64,000 bases of DNA from Massilia endophytica. Its GTDB lineage: Bacteria; Pseudomonadota; Gammaproteobacteria; Burkholderiales; Burkholderiaceae_D. The stretch spans positions 3,844,001-3,908,000 of the forward strand of contig NZ_CP088952.1 of NCBI RefSeq assembly GCF_021165955.1. The letters are read 5' to 3'. The notes beneath the pieces are model-generated. The model worked only from the letters and a program-made list of their open reading frames with translations, was not told where the DNA came from and made no database searches. Positions 60,907 to 64,000 of the stretch are shown here, in pieces (position 1 is the stretch's first letter; each line of letters starts with the position of its first letter). Both the position numbers and the translations under genes were made by a program.

Positions 60907-61721
60907 AGTTTTGAACGCATTTGCACCAATAACGCCGACGTTTCTGGCCGCACGCCGCGCCAGCCCTGGAAGGCCTCGGCGGCCTGTTCGACCAGCATGC
61001 CGAGCCCATCGCGGACGGTGGCGCCGTGTTCAGCCGCAAACTGCATGAAGACGGTCGGTTCCTTTCCGTACATCATATCCAATGCGAGCGTTCCTTGGTG
61101 AAATACTGTGGCCGGAATGGGCGGGAGGGCCGCATTCAGGCTGGCCGATGTGGCATTAATGACGATATCGAAGCTGCCCTGCAGCGCCTCGAAGGCGCTG
61201 GCCGAGAGCACGCCCGTGCCCGCCAATGCGGAGAACTGCTGTACGAGGGCCTCGGCATTGGCCACGGTGCGGTTGGCGATCACCATGGCGGACGGCCGGT
61301 GCTCCAGGATAGGCAGCACCGCGCCCCGCGCCGCGCCCCCAGCACCCAGCAGCAGCACGCGCTTGCCCGCCAGCGGTACGCCGGCATTGCGGGTGATGTC
61401 GGCCACGAGACCGGCGCCATCGGTGTTGTCGCCGACGATGCCGTCCGCTCCGAAGAGCAGGGTGTTGACGGCGCCGGCGGCCTGGGCGCGCACGGTGAGC
61501 GCATCGGCCAGGGCGTGGGCCTCCAGCTTGAAAGGCAGGGTCACGTTGGCGCCCTTGCCGCCTTCGGCGATGAAGTCCTGCACAGCCTGGGCGAAGCCGT
61601 CCAGCGGCGCCAGGCGTTTCTCGTAGCTCAGCTGCTGCCCCGTTTGCGCGGCAAAGGCGGCGTGGATCTCGGGCGACTTGCTGTGGGCGATGGGGTTGCC
61701 GAAAACGCAGTAGCGGTCCAT
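60903..61721 (-). CDS. aroE: Shikimate dehydrogenase
   Basis: 272 aa. Substrate motif NPIAHSKSPEIHAAF, catalytic Lys in GANVTLPFKLEAHALAD, GDNTDGAGLVADI, and the NADP site LLLGAGGAARGAVLPI with NRT after beta-2. Reduces 3-dehydroshikimate in aromatic amino acid synthesis. Coupled to the TonB-like gene by a one-base TGATG overlap and to mtgA by ATGA. Confidence 0.97.
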   Translation of the reverse strand: MDRYCVFGNPIAHSKSPEIHAAFAAQTGQQLSYEKRLAPLDGFAQAVQDFIAEGGKGANVTLPFKLEAHALADALTVRAQAAGAVNTLLFGADGIVGDNTDGAGLVADITRNAGVPLAGKRVLLLGAGGAARGAVLPILEHRPSAMVIANRTVANAEALVQQFSALAGTGVLSASAFEALQGSFDIVINATSASLNAALPPIPATVFHQGTLALDMMYGKEPTVFMQFAAEHGATVRDGLGMLVEQAAEAFQGWRGVRPETSALLVQMRSKL

Positions 61722-62602
61722 CAGTTCGAGCCTCCGAGATTCGTTTCCAGTTTTTCCTCGCGCGTGAACTTGAAGCGGGTGATGATGACCCAGAGGTCGT
61801 CGCGGTCGCTGGACAGCATATTGGGCGGGAACTTGCCGAAAGGCGCCGCGCGGCGCACGATGGCCAGGGCCGCCTCGTCCAGGGCCGGATTGCCCGAGCT
61901 CGACTGGATGCGCGCCCCGCCCTCCTTCATGTAGATACTGCCGTCCTGGAAGATGGGAATCATCACCACCAGTTCGCCATACAGCTTGCGGCCGTTTTTC
62001 TGCGGGAAGTTCAGCGTGCCGATCTCTTCGATGCGGCGCTGCAGCTGCTTGTAATACATGGCATAGCCCACCTCGCGCGTGCTGGGCGTGATGTAGGTGC
62101 GCTTGGGCCGCTTGTTCTGGTCCTCGATGGTCTGGGTGATCTCGGCCGTCATGCGGGCGATGGCCTTGCTGCTCTCTATCAGGTCGGCGCCCGTGGGCGT
62201 GGGATCGGGCTTCGACTTCTCCGTGACCGGGGAAGCGCGATAGGGGGTAGTCTTCGCCACCTGGGTCAGCAGGTTTTTCTGCAGCTGCTCCAGTTCCTGG
62301 ATGCGGCGCTTGGCGGCCTTGACGGAATCGCCGGTCTCCATCTTGCGCATGTCCGGCAGGGGCGACTTGGCTCGGCCCGCATCGGCGTTGCCGCCGCCGT
62401 CCAGATTCGCCTGCGCCAGCGCCTCGGCCTTCAGCGGCTTCTGCGCGTGCTTGGCATTGACGAGGATGACTTCCAGGCTGGGATCGGTGGGCTCGATCTT
62501 GAACTCTTTCGGCGCCACGAAATGCACAGTCAGCAGTGCCGCATGGGCCGCCACGGAAACAGCCGTAGCGATAAACAGGAAGCGGTTTTCTTGAACAGAC
62601 AT
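61721..62602 (-). CDS. TonB-family energy transducer-like protein
   Basis: 293 aa. One N-terminal span (FIATAVSVAAHAALLTVHFV), a periplasmic linker with a coiled-coil segment (KAAKRRIQELEQLQKNLLTQ), and a C-terminal TonB domain (about 195-285: YYKQLQRRIEEIGTLNFPQK, GELVVMIPIFQDGSIYMKEG, LDEAALAIVRRAAPFGKFPP). The linker is not Pro-rich as in E. coli TonB. No exbB/exbD nearby. May energise an outer-membrane receptor or act in envelope assembly like TolA; unresolved. Confidence 0.88.
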   Translation of the reverse strand: MSVQENRFLFIATAVSVAAHAALLTVHFVAPKEFKIEPTDPSLEVILVNAKHAQKPLKAEALAQANLDGGGNADAGRAKSPLPDMRKMETGDSVKAAKRRIQELEQLQKNLLTQVAKTTPYRASPVTEKSKPDPTPTGADLIESSKAIARMTAEITQTIEDQNKRPKRTYITPSTREVGYAMYYKQLQRRIEEIGTLNFPQKNGRKLYGELVVMIPIFQDGSIYMKEGGARIQSSSGNPALDEAALAIVRRAAPFGKFPPNMLSSDRDDLWVIITRFKFTREEKLETNLGGSN

Positions 62603-62624
62603 TGCTCCATTCTACCGCGAAAAA

Positions 62625-62700
62625 AGTTGCTTAATTGGGGACAGACCCCTTTAAGAAATTAAAAAATTTCTTAAAGGGGTCTGTCCCCAATTAAGCAACT
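62625..62700. repeat. Long perfect hairpin repeat sharing a core with the 39-kb palindrome
   Basis: Two 36-base perfectly complementary arms (62625-62660 and 62665-62700) around an AAAA loop. Core GGGGACAGACCCCTTTAAGA starts at 62637 and is identical to that at 39006; outer flanks differ (AGTTGCTTAATT here). It lies between the start of the TonB-like gene and the ribonuclease stop, both on the minus strand, so it may act as terminator for the ribonuclease side or separate the two units. REP/MITE-like. Confidence 0.88.
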
Positions 62701-62712
62701 CGTAGGGTTTGG

Positions 62713-64000
62713 CTACGATTGGCCGGGTTCGGTGACGACGGCTTCGCTCGCGAGCTCGGCGACTTCGGCGGCGGCGTCGGTGGGCGCGGCCGGGTCGGCC
62801 GGGGCTTCTTCGTCGTCGAAGTCGAGGTCGGTTTCAGGGGCCTGGTCTTCCACTTCCAGCAGGCGGGCTTCGATCGAGAGGTCGACTTCGTCCCAGCGGA
62901 TGACGTCGAGCTTGACGTGCGCGCCGCGTGCCACCGGCGGCATGCCCGCCAGGCGGATGATCAGGGGAATCTCCGTCAGACGCAGCACTTCGTCCTTCAG
63001 CACCACGGCCTCCACCTGCCTGGCCTCTTCCTGGCCCAGCCAGCGCAGGCACCAGTAGCGCTCCATGTTGGACTGGAAATCGGCATAGGCGGCGTAGGCG
63101 GCGTCAAAGGCGGAGACAATCGCGAAGAGGTTGGCGTCCTTCTGCTTGAAGGGGGCCACCAGCGGCGCCGTCACGCCGTTCTGGGCGCAGGCGAGGATCT
63201 GCCATTGGTTGACGAGGTCGGTGTAGCGGCGCAGCGGCGAGGTGCTCCAGGCGTACTGGTCGACACCGAGGCCCTGGTGGGGCGCGGCGTGCGTGACCAT
63301 GCGCACCTGCATCTTGGCGTTCCAGCCGCCCACGCCCTGCCCCTGGCTGCGGTAGATGCCGGGCACGCCATGGTCGTGCATGAGCTTGCCCCAGGTGCTG
63401 TTGGCGAAGATCATGAGCTCGGCCACGATCTTGTCCAGCGGCGCGCCGCGCTTGCGGCGGGTAATCGTCACCACGTCGTCTTCAACGTAGAAGTTGAAGT
63501 CCACGCGGTTGTTCTGCTCGGGCTTGAGGCCGAAGGCCTCGCGCTTGACCATGCGGCCCGCTTCCAGGTGCTGGGCCCAGCCCCACAGCAGCGTCAGCTC
63601 GGCCTTGCGCGGGTACTCGCCTTCGCCGCTGGCCAGAGTAGCCTCGTTGACCACGTCGTCCAGCTCGTTGTGCCGCAGGTTGTTGGCAATGGGCACCAGC
63701 TCGGCGCGCGTTTCCGTCGAGAGCACTTCCCAGCTGGACGGGTCCAGCGTCGCGTAGAGCGAGAGCGCGGGGCAGGTCTTGCCTTCGGCCAGCGTGAAGG
63801 CGTCCACGATGGCGTCCGGCAGCATGGTGATCTTGTCGCCCGGCATATAGACGGTGGACATGCGGCTGCGCGCCAGCTTGTCGATCGCGTCGTCCGGCTT
63901 GATGCCGAGGCCGGGCGCGGCGATGTGAATACCCACCCGCACCTTGCCATCCTCCAGGTGCACTACGGAGAAGGCGTCGTCGATTTCGGTGGTGGTCACG
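62713..64000 (-). CDS. RNB-domain 3'-5' exoribonuclease (RNase II/R family, partial)
   Basis: The frame runs from a stop at 62713 to the right edge (about 429 codons seen); the start is outside. It begins inside the RNB domain: TTTEIDDAFSVVHLEDGKVR carries catalytic Asp residues, with KLARSRMSTVYMPGDKITML, VDFNFYVEDDVVTITRRKRG and YAWSTSPLRRYTDLVNQWQI typical of RNase II/R. The C-terminus is a short beta domain and an acidic Glu/Ala-rich tail (EEAPADPAAPTDAAAEVAEL) rather than the basic tail of RNase R. Degrades mRNA processively. Confidence 0.95.
   Translation of the reverse strand, partial: VTTTEIDDAFSVVHLEDGKVRVGIHIAAPGLGIKPDDAIDKLARSRMSTVYMPGDKITMLPDAIVDAFTLAEGKTCPALSLYATLDPSSWEVLSTETRAELVPIANNLRHNELDDVVNEATLASGEGEYPRKAELTLLWGWAQHLEAGRMVKREAFGLKPEQNNRVDFNFYVEDDVVTITRRKRGAPLDKIVAELMIFANSTWGKLMHDHGVPGIYRSQGQGVGGWNAKMQVRMVTHAAPHQGLGVDQYAWSTSPLRRYTDLVNQWQILACAQNGVTAPLVAPFKQKDANLFAIVSAFDAAYAAYADFQSNMERYWCLRWLGQEEARQVEAVVLKDEVLRLTEIPLIIRLAGMPPVARGAHVKLDVIRWDEVDLSIEARLLEVEDQAPETDLDFDDEEAPADPAAPTDAAAEVAELASEAVVTEPGQS

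Noticed and set aside
61721..62602. TolA as the identity of the TonB-like protein
   Set aside because: The C-terminal segment fits the TonB fold, no tol/pal genes flank it, and the long helical TolA domain II is missing.

Overview
The window is chromosomal DNA of a high-GC betaproteobacterium. The gene sets miaB-phoH-ybeY-corC-lnt-glyQS-gmhB-plsC, yqgE-ruvX-pyrR-pyrB-pyrX and rubA-pilGHIJ-chpA, together with the codon use and an H-NS of the short betaproteobacterial type, point to Burkholderiales, most likely Oxalobacteraceae (Massilia/Duganella/Pseudoduganella-like). This placement is inference from gene content, not a database match. Genes are densely packed with many ATGA/TGATG start-stop overlaps. 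I see no rRNA, tRNA, CRISPR array, prophage or transposase gene.

Layout. 1-5.2 kb: a hexuronate/pectin-sugar locus with a TonB-dependent receptor (cut by the left edge), a FadR/GntR regulator, galactarate dehydratase (garD) and uronate dehydrogenase (udh), with three FadR-like half-palindromes in the divergent promoter region. 5.2-11.3 kb: an accessory stretch with a ChaN-like lipoprotein, a lower-GC hcp/MepA-like endopeptidase/small exported protein cassette that looks like a type VI secretion effector-immunity module, a LysR-SDR-tautomerase unit, and small DUF3224 and DUF1697 genes. 11.3-14.7 kb: an orphan sensor kinase, an HDOD pair and a small DNA-binding protein. 15.0-25.8 kb: the housekeeping run from miaB to a ygjP-like metallopeptidase. 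25.8-29.3 kb: an exported amidohydrolase with a DesK/DesR-like two-component pair.

29.4-38.0 kb: cell-surface polysaccharide genes (waaA, waaC, phosphomannomutase, hns, a WecA-like transferase, rfbBACD for dTDP-rhamnose), then divergent apaH. 39.0-43.6 kb: the yqgE-ruvX-pyrR-pyrB-pyrX-acyltransferase operon, where pyrX is a dihydroorotase homologue that has lost its HxH metal ligands. 43.8-54.5 kb: a photolyase converging on the Pil-Chp chemosensory operon (rubredoxin, pilG, pilH, pilI, pilJ, chpA) that controls type IV pili. 54.6-58.7 kb: a divergent ThiD-like kinase with altered catalytic motifs, hemL, a non-canonical NRAMP-family transporter and a small HAHVN-motif membrane protein. 58.7-64 kb, all on the minus strand: corA, a small exported protein, mtgA, aroE, a TonB-like protein and an RNB-family ribonuclease cut by the right edge.

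The observations I rank highest are the hcp-effector-immunity cassette at 6.58-7.93 kb; two long perfect palindromes sharing a GGGGACAGACCCC core (39.0 and 62.6 kb), the first of which supplies the stop codons of both genes that converge on it; and several enzyme-family proteins lacking canonical catalytic residues (an SDR without its Tyr, ThiD-like, PyrX, NRAMP-like).
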